Assembly: GCA_023459055.1 (NCBI GenBank)
Contig: JAEWVR010000040.1
Coordinates: forward strand, 1-48,008
DNA: 48,008 nt
From: Fibrobacterota bacterium
Lineage (GTDB): Bacteria; Fibrobacterota; Chitinivibrionia; Chitinivibrionales; Chitinispirillaceae
Direction of reading: 5' to 3'
The first letter of the stretch is position 1, and each line of letters starts with the position of its first letter. Below are positions 34,561-43,594 of the stretch, one piece after another. Made by a program: the position numbers and the translations under genes. The notes below the pieces were generated by a model. That model was not told the origin of the DNA. It saw nothing but the letters and a program-made list of their open reading frames with translations, and did not search any database.

Positions 34561-34995
34561 GCAAACCCTCCAATGAAAAGTTTTTGTATTTTTTAATTGA
34601 CTTTTTATTTTTCCAAGAAGTGTACTTTTTCACATAATCAATTTTATATTGCACCAATTGTTCTTTATCATAAATATGTATCTGAAAACAAGATAAAAAT
34701 CATACCTGATTTTAATTGTTTTTATTCTTCCCTTGATACATTTTTGTGATACAACATATTTTTCTGAAAATGATTAATGTGAAATTTATAACAATATACA
34801 TTTTTTTTACATTTTTAGCAATAATTATTCATTCACTGTAATGTGTTGTATTACATCACTCTTTTTCAGCAGTCCTGACATGTTATCCCGTTGCAACAAT
34901 TGATGTCATTTTCAAAAAGTGAGGATATCAAATGGGGTGATGCAGATTTGAGTAGAATCCACCAGAACAGCTCAAAAATATGCTACGTATGCTGA
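34561..34995. other. AT-rich promoter region of the hydrogenase operon, with candidate redox operator
   Basis: A very AT-rich 435-bp stretch between hydC and the STAS-like gene. On the minus strand an 18-base site at 34777-34794 (TTGTTATAAATTTCACAT) matches the outline of Rex operators (TTGT-n10-ACAA) with one mismatch; Rex senses NADH/NAD+ and often controls hydrogenase operons. No Rex gene is in the window. No gene or tRNA is seen here. Confidence 0.3.
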
Positions 34996-35328
34996 TTATG
35001 CCTGCTCCGTCTCAACAAGCTCATCAAATGCAGCCAGTTTTGCAGTTTCCATTGCCTCTTCACTGAATCGGAATTTCAGTTTCTTACCACGTTGTTTTGC
35101 AAGGGCTACGACATTAATACAGACACCAAAAACCATACTTGTCACAAGAGGCATGGATGAAAGGTCTATGCAAATATTCTCGTAACTTGTTGCGATCATG
35201 CCTTCAGCTACCTCGGTAAAGAGATTTGAGAACTGTGGCATATCACAGTGTACATCCCTGACTTTTACATAAAAAAATCTCTTTCCATTATCAAGCTTAA
35301 AGAAAAAATCTATCCCTATTCCATCCAT
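34996..35328 (-). CDS. STAS-domain-like (anti-sigma-factor-antagonist-like) protein
   Basis: A 110-residue single-domain protein. The pattern YENICIDLSSMPLVTSMVFG followed by a helix (VCINVVALAKQRGKKL) and a strand (KFRF) matches the core of STAS domains, where a Ser in D-x-S-x-x-x-x-D-S-x-x-x-G is the phosphorylation site. Here the equivalent is S-x-x-x-x-T-S, with a Thr in the usual Asp position, so it is divergent. It may act in partner switching or as a small scaffold; no partner kinase is adjacent. An AGGTG ribosome site lies upstream. Confidence 0.6.
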   Translation of the reverse strand: MDGIGIDFFFKLDNGKRFFYVKVRDVHCDMPQFSNLFTEVAEGMIATSYENICIDLSSMPLVTSMVFGVCINVVALAKQRGKKLKFRFSEEAMETAKLAAFDELVETEQA

Positions 35329-35627
35329 TAAGCACCTCTCTTTAAAATTTATGATAGTATACCATGCTTAAGACTGTATGACAAGTGGATACATCATACA
35401 AATCGTATTCTGTATCTGTAATATTTTTTAATTTGAAACGTTTAATCTTAAAAAACTGAAAAGGAAAAAAAGTTCCTTCATCGCATGTACACAGAAATCT
35501 TCTGATCAAACAGGTTTGTCCAGTGCCATAAAGCATTGATATGTAGAGGTTGGTTATTTTTTACTTATCAATGGCAGCCGATTAACGTATCATTATTATG
35601 TATAAGCTCGCGTGAAAGGAGATCACA
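35329..35627. other. Divergent intergenic stretch
   Basis: About 300 bp between the STAS-like gene and the plus-strand one-helix protein. A 64-residue frame at 35342-35536 (minus) has no ribosome site and odd composition and is not accepted. No other structure is seen. Confidence 0.35.
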
Positions 35628-36221
35628 ATGATGACTACAACTCAAATTTCACAAAAAATTACCAGCTATGTCAAATATATCATTCAGTATGCTGCACATG
35701 GAATTGCAAACCTGAGACTTTCAACAATGGTTGAGCACCCGATTACAACAGCCCTTGTTGTCGGAACATTTGCAATATGTATCCTGAGCCTTGTAATGCC
35801 TCAGCGTGGAACCATTATCCCTATAGGATCAGAAATGAAACAGGCATACTCAATGCTTCAATCAACTCCGACAGGAAGGGCACTTATTAACAAAGTAGAG
35901 TTAAACAGCAAAGGTAATTATGTCTATATGATATTGGGTACAACCGATACCAACAAACTCTTTGATCCAAGTGGTCGTAAAGTCAGGGGTGTAACCAGGG
36001 CATTTTTCCATGTTGCCCAGAACAGTTTTATTCCGCAAAGTATTATTGTCTATACCAACCGGGACATAACCTTTGGTGTACCATCAGAAATTGTTAAAAG
36101 TATCGCATTTGAGCTTGAAAATGTAATCTATTCGATGAAATATCCTAACGTTGTTCCCGGACTTGACAGTCCATACGCGCAGTTGACACAGAAACGCATA
36201 TGTGATGAACTGGATTTGTAA
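35628..36221 (+). CDS. Single-pass membrane protein of unknown function
   Basis: A 197-residue protein with one hydrophobic helix (residues about 40-57, TALVVGTFAICILSLVM) after a polar N-terminus, and a soluble C-terminal part of about 135 residues that would face the periplasm or cytoplasm. I do not recognise a family; the C-terminal part has strands and an SIAFELENVIYSMKYP helix. An AAAGGAGATCACA ribosome site supports the ATG. Its role is unknown; the next gene is a radical SAM protein 199 bases downstream on the same strand. Confidence 0.7.
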   Translation: MMTTTQISQKITSYVKYIIQYAAHGIANLRLSTMVEHPITTALVVGTFAICILSLVMPQRGTIIPIGSEMKQAYSMLQSTPTGRALINKVELNSKGNYVYMILGTTDTNKLFDPSGRKVRGVTRAFFHVAQNSFIPQSIIVYTNRDITFGVPSEIVKSIAFELENVIYSMKYPNVVPGLDSPYAQLTQKRICDELDL

Positions 36222-36420
36222 AGTACTGTATTTCGAGTACGTGTAGGATTACCGATATGCATGTTACGAGTACGAATTGTGAGATCCGGCATTCCTGGCG
36301 CACTCAATGAAGCGAAAAACGTATCATCTTCTTTTTTCTTCCCCCATTCAAAACAGGTAAACTATATTTAACTGTTATTATCCAATAATTTTGCGTTATT
36401 TTCGTGAAAGGTCTACCGTT

Positions 36421-37629
36421 ATGGCAAAATTCCGTGGAAAAGCATTGCTTCCCTGGCCGTTTGTACAACAGTATATACTACCGGGGATTCTGAGCAGTAC
36501 AGAATCCTGGCATATGATACCACAACAGATCAGAAAGTATTTCGGATCTAATGACCCTGAAAAGAATATTCCTGTTGGACAGATATCATTGCGGGTCAAT
36601 GAAGTATGTAACCTTCGGTGCAGTTCTTGCGGCCAGTGGGGGGAAAACGGGCACCTTCGGTTGAAGCAGGAACGGGGTGAAAAACTCCAGCAACTTGATT
36701 TTGATGTTGTAAAACGGGTTGTGTTTGAAACCCGTCACGACAAACCATTCTATTATATATGGGGTGGAGAACCAACGATGTGGAAACCACTTGTTCCACT
36801 CTTTGAAGAGCTGGCTCGCCACAAACTTAAAGGTTCAATTGTTTCAAATGCCCATGATCTTGACAAATACATCGAAGATCTTATCGATACCGGTGCACTG
36901 CAGATTCTATTTCTCAGCCTCGATGGCTGGGATGCGGCATCACAGAATATAATGCGTACCCCCGCAAACGGGCGCAGCGCTGACAACTTTGAAAAAGTAA
37001 TGGCAATTATTGACAAAGTTGATTCAATCAAAAAGAAGCGTGGTTTGAAATTTCCATTCATTATTCCAATCACTGTTATCTCAAACAACAACTATTCGCA
37101 CCTTGCTGATATACACAAGCTTGTACTTGACAAAGCACAACTCCACCCCTATTATTACGGGTGGTTTATCACTGAAGAACGTGCGGCACTGCATGAGAAG
37201 GTTTTCAAGGATCGATTTGGTTCTGTACCGGAAAATCATCGCGGCTATCTCAAGTCATGTTTCAATGATGTTGACACAGTGGAAACTGCAAAGCAGATTG
37301 AGGAGATCAAGCGGTTGTCTGTCGGTAAACCATGCGTTCCACAGTTTCTCCCCGATATTGAAAAAGAAGCTGACATCAGACGTTACTATGCTGATCATAA
37401 ATGGAATTGCGGTTATCCTCACTGCGATAGTATTTACTACATCGCAGAGATTTCACCTGATGGCCGTGTGACACCGTGTCGCGATTACCAGGATTATACT
37501 GCCGGTAATATTAATAGCCAGTCGTTTTATGATATCTGGCATGGCGAAGATTTCAAAAAGTTCCGTCGTGGAATGAAACAGGGCCTGATGCCGGTCTGCA
37601 CACGCTGCTGCGGACTTCAGGGGTTTTAA
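36421..37629 (+). CDS. Radical SAM protein with SPASM-like C-terminus
   Basis: The 402-residue protein has the radical SAM [4Fe-4S] motif CNLRCSSC (Cys63, Cys67, Cys70) near the N-terminus, with WGGEPT as the SAM-binding GGE motif. The C-terminal part contains a cysteine-rich stretch (CGYPHC; GRVTPCRDYQDYTAGNI; MPVCTRCCG) typical of SPASM/Twitch domains that bind extra Fe-S clusters. Such enzymes modify peptides or proteins; the target is unknown and no short precursor peptide is obvious nearby. The frame reaches 36391 (TTG), but ATG 36421 has GAAAGG 9 bases upstream. Confidence 0.88.
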   Translation: MAKFRGKALLPWPFVQQYILPGILSSTESWHMIPQQIRKYFGSNDPEKNIPVGQISLRVNEVCNLRCSSCGQWGENGHLRLKQERGEKLQQLDFDVVKRVVFETRHDKPFYYIWGGEPTMWKPLVPLFEELARHKLKGSIVSNAHDLDKYIEDLIDTGALQILFLSLDGWDAASQNIMRTPANGRSADNFEKVMAIIDKVDSIKKKRGLKFPFIIPITVISNNNYSHLADIHKLVLDKAQLHPYYYGWFITEERAALHEKVFKDRFGSVPENHRGYLKSCFNDVDTVETAKQIEEIKRLSVGKPCVPQFLPDIEKEADIRRYYADHKWNCGYPHCDSIYYIAEISPDGRVTPCRDYQDYTAGNINSQSFYDIWHGEDFKKFRRGMKQGLMPVCTRCCGLQGF

Positions 37630-37942
37630 TGTGACATGTGACGAGTAACGGGTATCGAGTGAATGCACGGTACCCGTTCACACGTCGGATTTTGCATTAA
37701 ACCTGCATCTAAAAATCTGCTTACTACTTCAAAACGATAGATTCCAATCAGTTTTTTTTCCATTAACAAATACAAGCCATACCAATACCACACACTTACT
37801 GTTTTCTGGCAGAAAACACTTTATTGCTTATGCAGTTCATACCCGTCCTCACATTAAATCCGGCGGTTTATATTAGACAATAGAAACGCGCGGATTTTGT
37901 TTGTCAAATTTAAAGTTACTAACAGTAAAAAACGAGGTCGGT
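37630..37942. other. Intergenic stretch with hairpin and dispersed repeat motif
   Basis: Just after the radical SAM gene it holds GTGACATGTGACGAGTAACG, a relative of the iterated block of the mosaic repeats, overlapping an 8-bp hairpin (AACGGGTA 37647-37654 / TACCCGTT 37671-37678) that may act as a weak terminator. The remainder is AT-rich leader of the VIT-domain gene. Confidence 0.5.
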
Positions 37943-39544
37943 ATGAAAACTCTTTTCAAAGCAATCGTGTCAGTATTAGCACTCACACTGTCTGTCAATG
38001 CCCAGACAAGGTGGCAAACAACTCATCAGGGATCATCCAGCGGTAACTGCCAGCTTTCATCAAGTAAGCTATCTGTCACCGTTCATGCCCATTATGCTGA
38101 TGTTATTGAGGAAGCAGAGATAACGACTCTTGGTAGCGTCTGGAGCGGTGATCCGAAGACTCTTGAAATTACCGGGACATTCACTCTAAGCCAAGGCAGC
38201 GCAATCCGTTCAATGCTGCTCTGGAATGGGAATACGATCCTTAAAGCGAAACTGCTTCTCAGAGCCGATGCAGACAGCGCTTATGAAAATGTTGTTGAAA
38301 GAGATAAAATCCAGTTTGTCAGTAGAGATCCGGCGATTATCCATTATCTCGGAAATGATCAGTACCAGTTTAAAATTTATCCGGTTGACATTAATCAATC
38401 ACGCAAAATCAGAATACTCTACACCGTACCGCTCCAGATTGAAAATGGACAAACAAAGTTCCAGATTAACACTGCCTTTACAAACAATATTAGCGAATAT
38501 CCATCACAGATACCATTTGAAGTACTTCAGAGTGATTCATCAGTAAGCAATTGTATTTTACAACATGGAAGTGTGCGTAAATCAGTTGTGTACAATGCAA
38601 CCTACAATATTCCTATTAATGATTTTCGCGGTCAGTATTATGATTATTCAACAGGTTCCTATAGATATAACGCCGTAATACTTGCACCAGTTTTAAAAGA
38701 AAAAAATTTCTGGATAATGTCGAAAATTGATACCGGTGCAACAAAAGGAAACTACTATTCTATTATAGCTACCCAGCCTGACACATTAAATAAACTGATT
38801 GAAAACAAAGCATATCAGGGTAAATCAATCAATTTTGAAGCTAAGATTACCATTGGTGGAAAATCCTATCTGTCAAATTTACAAAAGAACAGCACTCTTT
38901 GCACCTTTATCAAGACCGACGCAGTATGGGACAGTATTATTACATGGAACTGTTATGAGAATACAAGCGGATTAAGAATCTTTACCTACGACCAGAAGTT
39001 TGGAAAAACAGTTGATTCAGTCTGCTGCCCGACACTCCCCCTTCTGTGGGCATCACGCTATTCGCTAAAAGAAAAGAAAACACCACTAGGCGGACTTTAC
39101 GGTTTCGTTGACAGTAAAATGAGCCTTCTTGCTCTTGAGGATGATACATTACCAAAAGCACTCTATCCGACCTATCAGAATCAGGGTATTCCATTATTGA
39201 ACGCAAACGAGATTGTTATTAATCCATCTAAACGTCCGACAGCACCCCAGGAGAGCATCATTTTTGAGATAGGAACTGCCGTAAAAAACAACCATGTAGT
39301 ACTACCGCAGTTCAACATGACCATTGTTAACAATATGCTGAAAATCCAGTTTGAAAAAACTTTTAACGGTCTATTCAGTGCGGTGCTTGTTGATGCACGG
39401 GGAAGAGCGGTCCAGAAATTTGACAATATACAAATGAAGAATCTATCCGCCGAGCTCAAACTGAAGCAGGGACTGAAAGGAACATTCTTTGTCCAGATCG
39501 TTGCAGGCAAAGACCGTATCAGTAAGCAATTGATACTTAACTGA
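37943..39544 (+). CDS. Secreted VIT-domain protein with T9SS-type-like C-terminal tail
   Basis: A 534-residue protein with signal peptide (MKTLFKAIVSVLALTLSVNA). Residues about 30-190 fit the VIT (vault/inter-alpha-trypsin) domain pattern: DVIEEAEITT, SAIRSMLLWNGNTILKAKLL, NVVERDKI, and the QFKIYPVDINQSRKIRILYT motif. The usual following vWA MIDAS motif (DxSxS) is absent. The last 80 residues (FSAVLVDARGRAVQKFDNIQ; LKGTFFVQIVAGKDRISKQL) match the type IX secretion sorting-domain pattern (DxxGRxV..., G.Y.V.I..G...I.K.LI), suggesting export to the surface. The start with GAGGTCGGT upstream is preferred over GTG 37901. Confidence 0.7.
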   Translation: MKTLFKAIVSVLALTLSVNAQTRWQTTHQGSSSGNCQLSSSKLSVTVHAHYADVIEEAEITTLGSVWSGDPKTLEITGTFTLSQGSAIRSMLLWNGNTILKAKLLLRADADSAYENVVERDKIQFVSRDPAIIHYLGNDQYQFKIYPVDINQSRKIRILYTVPLQIENGQTKFQINTAFTNNISEYPSQIPFEVLQSDSSVSNCILQHGSVRKSVVYNATYNIPINDFRGQYYDYSTGSYRYNAVILAPVLKEKNFWIMSKIDTGATKGNYYSIIATQPDTLNKLIENKAYQGKSINFEAKITIGGKSYLSNLQKNSTLCTFIKTDAVWDSIITWNCYENTSGLRIFTYDQKFGKTVDSVCCPTLPLLWASRYSLKEKKTPLGGLYGFVDSKMSLLALEDDTLPKALYPTYQNQGIPLLNANEIVINPSKRPTAPQESIIFEIGTAVKNNHVVLPQFNMTIVNNMLKIQFEKTFNGLFSAVLVDARGRAVQKFDNIQMKNLSAELKLKQGLKGTFFVQIVAGKDRISKQLILN

Positions 39545-39943
39545 GGAATTCCCCGTTAGTGACAAACGCAAATCCGGCCTCCCCGGCCGGATGAGATCGC
39601 TGGTGAAAAATCACCAGCGATCTTTTTTTCTGATACGTTACTAATTTCCGGCAATACTCAGAATTTCAATTACCCGATTAAAAACCGGTGCGATTCACAA
39701 AACAAGAAATATCACTCATATTTAATGCTATATTGAATACTATTCAAATTACACATCCATTTTTCTATATTTTATTTTAATTGTAAAAAATTGTAAAAAA
39801 ACCTATTTTCCTACACAGTTTTTCATTACAATAGAAACAGTGTTGATGAATTAGCATGGTACATTAATTCATGTACCACAACTAGCACGAGATCTGTGTA
39901 TATACTGGAATCCGGTATACCACTGTTTTAATGAGGAGTCTCA
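39545..39943. other. Intergenic stretch with terminator and palindromes before the TerC-family gene
   Basis: Besides the terminator at 39594-39629, it holds a 15-base palindrome TTGAATACTATTCAA (39733-39747), an 8-bp hairpin TGGTACAT/ATGTACCA (about 39858-39879) and very AT-rich sequence. I looked for a yybP-ykoY manganese riboswitch, common before TerC-family genes, and do not see its conserved core. Confidence 0.5.
39594..39629 (+). terminator. Strong terminator after the VIT-domain gene
   Basis: A perfect 13-bp stem (AGATCGCTGGTGA / TCACCAGCGATCT) with an AAAA loop, followed by seven T's (39623-39629). Confidence 0.95.
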
Positions 39944-40729
39944 ATGGAATTTTTGGGGATAGCATTTAATGCGCAGTTTTTTATGAATTTATTGAGCATT
40001 GTTTTAATCGACATTGTCCTTGCGGGTGACAACTCAATTGTGATCGCAATGGCGGTTCAGGGATTACCCAAAGAACAGCGCTTTAAGGGAATTGTATTCG
40101 GTGCCCTTGCAGCTGTAATCCTGAGAGTTGGTTTTACCTTTTTTGCAGCGCAACTGCTCGGCATCTCGTTTGTGAAACTGGTTGGTGGAATCCTGATACT
40201 GTGGATCGCTCTCAAACTGATGGCGGATTCAAATGAAGACAACCACAAACAGAGTAATGCAGACACCGTCTGGAAAGCTGTATGGATCATCCTTGTAGCC
40301 GATTTTACAATGTCTCTTGACAACATTCTTGCTGTCGCCGGGGCATCACATGGAAGTTTCGGGTTGCTGCTATTTGGTTTGGGACTCAGTATTCCTCTCG
40401 TTGTCTTTACAAGTACACTGCTCTCAAAACTAATGGCAAAGTTTCCCGTGATCCTCTGGATTGGTGCTGCGGTACTTGGAAAAGTTGGCGTAGAGATGAT
40501 GATCACTGATCCTTTTATTGTGAACAATGTACTTGCTCCTATAAACATGACCGAGATGATTAAAAATTCGCTTCATGCTAACCATACACTGGTTACAATT
40601 GCAGAGATAATCGGAGCCGTTGGTATCGTTGGGGTTGCTTTGATTATGAACTCATTGAAAAAGAACCGTTCAGAGCCAAAAACAGAAAGTACTTCCCTTC
40701 CGGATTCTGTTGCAGATGCAGATGCGTAA
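39944..40729 (+). CDS. TerC/YjbE-family integral membrane protein
   Basis: The 261-residue protein has seven hydrophobic segments. Conserved TerC-family acidic motifs are present: DIVLAGDNSIVIA (about residues 23-36) and DFTMSLDNILAVAGA in the second repeat, the internally duplicated Asp/Asn pairs thought to bind a metal ion. YjbE/YkoY relatives export Mn2+ or take part in metal loading of secreted proteins. The C-terminal tail is hydrophilic. AGGAG lies 6 bases upstream. The 300-bp leader is AT-rich with palindromes. Confidence 0.88.
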   Translation: MEFLGIAFNAQFFMNLLSIVLIDIVLAGDNSIVIAMAVQGLPKEQRFKGIVFGALAAVILRVGFTFFAAQLLGISFVKLVGGILILWIALKLMADSNEDNHKQSNADTVWKAVWIILVADFTMSLDNILAVAGASHGSFGLLLFGLGLSIPLVVFTSTLLSKLMAKFPVILWIGAAVLGKVGVEMMITDPFIVNNVLAPINMTEMIKNSLHANHTLVTIAEIIGAVGIVGVALIMNSLKKNRSEPKTESTSLPDSVADADA

Positions 40730-41073
40730 GGAAAACATTTTTAGTTCCTGATACACAGACACTGGCTTACCAAGCAAACCGGCCACCAGATGCTGTTCAT
40801 TGGTAATTCCCTTTAAATTCATAGCATTAAGACCATCCAGCAAGTAATCTTTTTAATTTTTATCACTCCGGTATCAATGATGCAGGAGTGAATCGTTCTT
40901 CGGGAAATAAGAGTTGTATGAAGAGCATATTGTCATGTGCATTTTTCCATGTTGACAATTTTGTTTTGTTACAATACAATCTTCATTATCCTGGACGCAC
41001 CATTGTCATACTCCCCGAAATACAGGACTAAATAACATACATTTATCATTGCAACCCGGATGGCTTGTGCGTT
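40730..41073. other. Intergenic stretch with the N-ATPase promoter
   Basis: About 340 bp, of which the last 120 carry the near-consensus promoter listed at 40952-40980. The first part contains no gene or repeat that I can recognise. Confidence 0.5.
40952..40980 (+). promoter_or_regulatory. Sigma-70-type promoter of the N-ATPase operon
   Basis: TTGACA (40952-40957) and TACAAT (40975-40980) are separated by exactly 17 bases, a perfect -35 and a -10 with one mismatch. The site lies about 94 bases upstream of the first ATPase gene and fits it in strand and distance. Confidence 0.75.
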
Positions 41074-42513
41074 ATGACAAATGCACCAGACAGAAATTGC
41101 GGATTTGTAATTGCGATCCGTGGCAGTATTGTCGATGTTCACTTTGAACAGTCACTGCCCCATATTCATACGATACTCTATGCAAAAGATGATTCCATTG
41201 TTCTTGAAATACTTGCACACCTTGATGCCCACACTGTCAGGTGCATAGCACTCACTCAAACGCAAAGCCTGACTCGCGACACACCAGTACAAAACTCCGG
41301 CACCCCACTGTGCGCTCCTGTGGGAAAGGGGATTTTCTCCCGGATGTTCAATGTATTCGGGCAACCAATTGACAACTTGCCAATTCCTGATGATATCGCC
41401 TGGTGTCCGGTCCATCAGGTATCAGTTCCTCTATCACAACGGCCTACTACATCTGATATTTTTGAAACCGGTATAAAGATCATTGATTTACTTATGCCAC
41501 TTGAACGGGGTGGAAAAGCAGGGCTTTTTGGTGGTGCCGGTGTTGGTAAAACAGTACTATTGACAGAGATAATTCACAATATGATAAAACACTATAACGG
41601 TGTAAGCATATTCTGTGGTATCGGAGAACGTTGCAGGGAAGGTGAGGAATTATACCGGGAAATGAAAGACAGTGGTGTATTGCCAAAGATGGTGATGGTA
41701 TTCGGACAAATGAATGAACCCCCCGGAAGCAGATTCAGGATTGCCCATTGTGCTTTGACAATGGCTGAATATTTCCGGGATACCGAACATACTGATGTAC
41801 TTTTGTTAATTGACAACATTTTCCGTTTTATCCAGGCAGGATCAGAAATTTCAGGAATGATAGGCCAGATGCCATCACGACTTGGATATCAACCGACATT
41901 AAGCACCGAACTATCTCAAATCGAGGAACGTATTTCAAATACAGAGTCTGCAGCGATAACATCAATTCAGGCTGTCTATGTACCTGCTGATGATTTCACG
42001 GATCCTTCTGCAGTACATACATTTTCTCACCTGTCTGCATCAATAGTTCTTTCCAGAAAAAGATCCAGTGAGGGCCTGTATCCGGCAATTGACCCTCTTC
42101 AGTCTAATTCCAAAATGTCAATGCCACAGATTATCGGTGATGAACACTATACTGTTGCGAATGATGTCAGACGCACCCTTGCACAATATGAAGAATTAAA
42201 AGATATCATTGCAATGCTTGGGCTTGAGCAGCTTTCGCAAAGTGATCGTAATGTTGTCGCGCGGGCAAGGCGTCTGGAACGATTTCTGACACAACCTTTT
42301 TTTACAACTGAACAATTCAGTGGCTTGCAAGGTAAAATTGTCCCTCTTACAGACACTATTGACGGATGCAGGAGAATACTGGCTGACGAATTCATGGACT
42401 ACCCCGAACGATCTCTTTACATGATAGGACCCATTGAAGATGCAGTTAACGATGTTTCAAAAGAATCCGGAAGTGTAGAAAAAAGGAATGACATAGTGAT
42501 ACAAAAAAGTTAA
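41074..42513 (+). CDS. atpD: N-type ATPase beta subunit
   Basis: The 479-residue catalytic subunit has Walker A GGAGVGKT (153-160), CGIGERCREGEELY with the catalytic Glu, and the LLLIDNIFRF Walker B region. It heads an operon ordered D-C-Q-R-B-E-F-A-G, the arrangement of N-ATPases, with beta and epsilon first and no separate delta gene, unlike housekeeping F-ATPases. Usual FGGAGVGKTVL and TGIKIIDLLMP are conserved. The frame has an upstream TTG at 41065, but the ATG at 41074 starts the family-like sequence; its ribosome site is poor. Confidence 0.95.
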   Translation: MTNAPDRNCGFVIAIRGSIVDVHFEQSLPHIHTILYAKDDSIVLEILAHLDAHTVRCIALTQTQSLTRDTPVQNSGTPLCAPVGKGIFSRMFNVFGQPIDNLPIPDDIAWCPVHQVSVPLSQRPTTSDIFETGIKIIDLLMPLERGGKAGLFGGAGVGKTVLLTEIIHNMIKHYNGVSIFCGIGERCREGEELYREMKDSGVLPKMVMVFGQMNEPPGSRFRIAHCALTMAEYFRDTEHTDVLLLIDNIFRFIQAGSEISGMIGQMPSRLGYQPTLSTELSQIEERISNTESAAITSIQAVYVPADDFTDPSAVHTFSHLSASIVLSRKRSSEGLYPAIDPLQSNSKMSMPQIIGDEHYTVANDVRRTLAQYEELKDIIAMLGLEQLSQSDRNVVARARRLERFLTQPFFTTEQFSGLQGKIVPLTDTIDGCRRILADEFMDYPERSLYMIGPIEDAVNDVSKESGSVEKRNDIVIQKS

Positions 42514-42572
42514 TTGTTTTCATCAACGATGGTGCAAACTATGTAATGTGACACAATTTTTAAGGCTGCATT

Positions 42573-42974
42573 ATGAACGATACCATTACTCTTGACATCA
42601 TTCTTCCATACCAGCAGTTTATGCATCAATCGGATGTTACAGGGATTATTGCAGAGACTGACCTGGGTTCAATTGGTCTTCTTCCTCACCGTCTTGATTG
42701 TGTTGCAACGATTTCACCGGGAATAGTCGTTTTCAGAACAGAATCCGCAAATGAAATCTGGGTTGCTGTTGATAATGGTTTTCTTTTAAAAACCGGCCTT
42801 GCCGTTACGATTTCTGTTCGCAATGCACTTTCAGGTCCCGATCCTGTCAATCTTAAACGCATTGTAAGGGATGAATTCAGTGTCATCAGTGATATTGACA
42901 AAAAAGTCAAAACAATTATGATTAAACTTGAAAACAATTTTATTCGAAGTATCATGGAGCTGCATCATGGATAA
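42573..42974 (+). CDS. atpC: N-type ATPase epsilon subunit
   Basis: The 133-residue protein matches the N-terminal beta-sandwich of epsilon subunits (LDIILPYQQFMHQSDVTGII, GSIGLLPHRLDCVATISPGI, VAVDNGFLLK), which couples rotation to catalysis. The C-terminal helical region is short (EFSVISDIDKKVKTIMIKLE). Its position directly after beta is diagnostic of the N-ATPase operon. Its stop overlaps the start of atpQ by eight bases. Confidence 0.88.
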   Translation: MNDTITLDIILPYQQFMHQSDVTGIIAETDLGSIGLLPHRLDCVATISPGIVVFRTESANEIWVAVDNGFLLKTGLAVTISVRNALSGPDPVNLKRIVRDEFSVISDIDKKVKTIMIKLENNFIRSIMELHHG

Positions 42975-43305
42975 TCCTGACAATAAAAAGATAACCCCAC
43001 AACAGGATTTTCCGGATACTATTAACAAAAAGGTTAACAGGAAGATGGCTGCGAGAAGACATACAAGAAATGAACTCTGGCAAGGCATCGGCACAATGGG
43101 AATTGTGGGTTGGTCGGTTACAATTCCGACACTGCTTGGGATCGCTCTTGGAATATGGCTTGACAAAAACATTAATGATTCATACTCATGGACACTCATG
43201 ATGCTCTTTGCCGGAATAATCTCTGGGAGTGCTCTTGCATGGTACTGGATTGCAAAAGAGCAAAAAGAAATTCATCAAAAACGAGGAAACGAAAATGGGA
43301 AATAG
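42967..43305 (+). CDS. atpQ: N-ATPase accessory membrane protein AtpQ (AtpI-like)
   Basis: The 112-residue protein has a hydrophilic N-terminus and two membrane helices (WSVTIPTLLGIALGIWLD; TLMMLFAGIISGSALAWYWI), the pattern of AtpI/AtpQ-type proteins found between epsilon and a subunits in N-ATPase operons; they help assemble the c-ring. The frame begins earlier (42928), but the ATG at 42967 overlaps the epsilon stop and begins MDNPDNKK. Its stop overlaps atpR. Confidence 0.8.
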   Translation: MDNPDNKKITPQQDFPDTINKKVNRKMAARRHTRNELWQGIGTMGIVGWSVTIPTLLGIALGIWLDKNINDSYSWTLMMLFAGIISGSALAWYWIAKEQKEIHQKRGNENGK

Positions 43306-43594
43306 TGTTCTCCATTATATGCTTCTTATTCTTGCAGGACTATTGTTAGGCACTTTCTTTTATGGCGGACTCTGGTTGACAATTAAGAAGTGTATCACAG
43401 CAAAGTTATCATCACTATTATTTCTTATAAGCATGCTTGTACGGACATCGATCGCTGTTGGTGGATTTTATTTTTTATCATCCGGTAATATTTATAAATT
43501 ATTATTCTGTTTTTCTGGTTTTTTTATCGCAAGACTCCTGTTCAGAATTTTCATACCGGTAATGGTTAAACCAATCAACTCCGGAGCACAATGA
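43295..43594 (+). CDS. atpR: N-ATPase accessory membrane protein AtpR
   Basis: The 99-residue, strongly hydrophobic protein has three helices (HYMLLILAGLLLGTFFYGGL; SSLLFLISMLVRTSIAVGGF; LFCFSGFFIARLLFRIF). AtpR is an N-ATPase-specific small protein always next to AtpQ. The conserved Arg in MLVRTSIAV and FFIARLLFR fit the family. The ATG at 43295 has GAGGAAAC upstream; an upstream in-frame ATG at 43229 lies inside atpQ and is not used. Its stop overlaps atpB. Confidence 0.78.
   Translation: MGNSVLHYMLLILAGLLLGTFFYGGLWLTIKKCITAKLSSLLFLISMLVRTSIAVGGFYFLSSGNIYKLLFCFSGFFIARLLFRIFIPVMVKPINSGAQ

Noticed and set aside
35342..35536. 64-residue frame downstream of a divergent junction
   Set aside because: No ribosome site, cysteine/phenylalanine-rich shadow-like composition.
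39630..39943. Manganese (yybP-ykoY) riboswitch before the TerC-family gene
   Set aside because: Searched for the conserved core and did not find it; only palindromes and AT-rich sequence.
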